From the NCBI RefSeq assembly GCF_012241385.1, contig NZ_JAAVXB010000011.1, positions 113,882 through 177,881 on the forward strand: a stretch of 64,000 nucleotides of DNA, read 5' to 3'. Below the pieces are notes generated by a model. That model was not told the origin of the DNA. It saw only the letters and a list, made by a program, of their open reading frames with translations, and searched no databases. The position numbers and the translations under genes were made by a program. Positions 63,929-64,000 of the stretch are shown piece after piece. The number at the start of each line of letters is the position of its first letter. Position 1 is the stretch's first letter. The DNA is from Solimonas marina (lineage in GTDB: Bacteria; Pseudomonadota; Gammaproteobacteria; Nevskiales; Nevskiaceae).

Positions 63929-64000
63929 GGTCGGGACACATAGGTAACAGGATAGTCGCCAGACATGGGTAACAGTCTGACGATAACGGAGCGCTTTGAC
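63929..64000. mobile_element. End of a probable insertion sequence, cut by the window edge
   Basis: Directly beyond the kduI break are two near-identical 13-mers, ACATAGGTAACAG (63938-63950) and ACATGGGTAACAG (63963-63975), repeated with 25-bp spacing. Multiple short subterminal repeats are typical of IS21-type ends, and from memory this GGTAACAG sequence recurs near transposase genes in proteobacteria. The transposase would lie to the right of the window. The exact boundary and the family are not certain. Confidence 0.6.

Overview
The window is one contiguous piece of a high-GC gammaproteobacterial chromosome. The best fit is the Xanthomonadales/Nevskiales side of the class. The reasons are the order rpoN-hpf-ptsN-hprK-rapZ-IIA(Man)-ptsH-ptsI-mgtE, a second flagellar-type rpoN beside fleQ, fliS and a PilZ gene, an Entner-Doudoroff set controlled by HexR, and a large TonB-dependent receptor that serves a plant polysaccharide locus. 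I saw no rRNA, tRNA, CRISPR array or phage. The only clear sign of mobile DNA is at the extreme right edge.

Layout. (1) 1-8438, + strand: the end of a DUF4399 protein, then sigma-54, hibernation factor, the regulatory phosphotransferase genes (IIA-Ntr, a short HPr kinase, RapZ, IIA-Man, HPr, enzyme I) and the magnesium channel MgtE. (2) 8439-25542, housekeeping and envelope genes: an inverted-repeat element, AlkA, a CoxE-like VWA protein, MAPEG and SanA-like membrane proteins, a DUF1302 beta-barrel with a VolA-like lipase lipoprotein, GlpD, GNAT and an atypical SDR, then a MacAB-type ABC exporter operon that runs into a copper set (PCuAC, CtaG-like, Sco). (3) 25642-31750: a DUF1338 gene, then a minus-strand flagellar regulatory block (FliS, PilZ, a NarL-type regulator, RpoN2, a lone receiver, FleQ). 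(4) 31857-38661, Entner-Doudoroff core: edd-eda facing zwf-pgl-hexR across a shared promoter region with two matching palindromes that look like HexR operators, and kdgK convergent with hexR. (5) 38978-64000, a pectin/rhamnogalacturonan-I utilisation locus.

The pectin locus has a + strand operon (GH35, GH105, GPH-type symporter, DUF6250) and three minus-strand operons: TonB receptor, PL26, alpha/beta esterase and SGNH esterase; GH28, PL22, CE12-like esterase, GH51 and GH115; and kduI-kduD. The likely route is as follows. The receptor imports oligosaccharides. Periplasmic esterases and exo-enzymes strip acetyl, arabinose, galactose and glucuronate groups. PL26 and PL22 make unsaturated galacturonate ends. 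The symporter imports the short products and cytoplasmic GH105 cleaves them. KduI/KduD turn unsaturated galacturonate into KDG, KdgK phosphorylates it, and Eda splits KDPG. Central and pectin pathways therefore meet in neighbouring genes.

Main points for a second look: kduI has lost its N-terminal part where a mobile-element-like end begins at the window edge; the GH28 operon has an intrinsic terminator directly before its start codon, which suggests a regulated leader; HPr kinase lacks its N-terminal domain; the NarL-type regulator has Glu where the phosphorylated Asp should be; small ORFs with ATGA overlaps precede rpoN and link GH35 to GH105; and a 148-bp inverted-repeat element follows mgtE.
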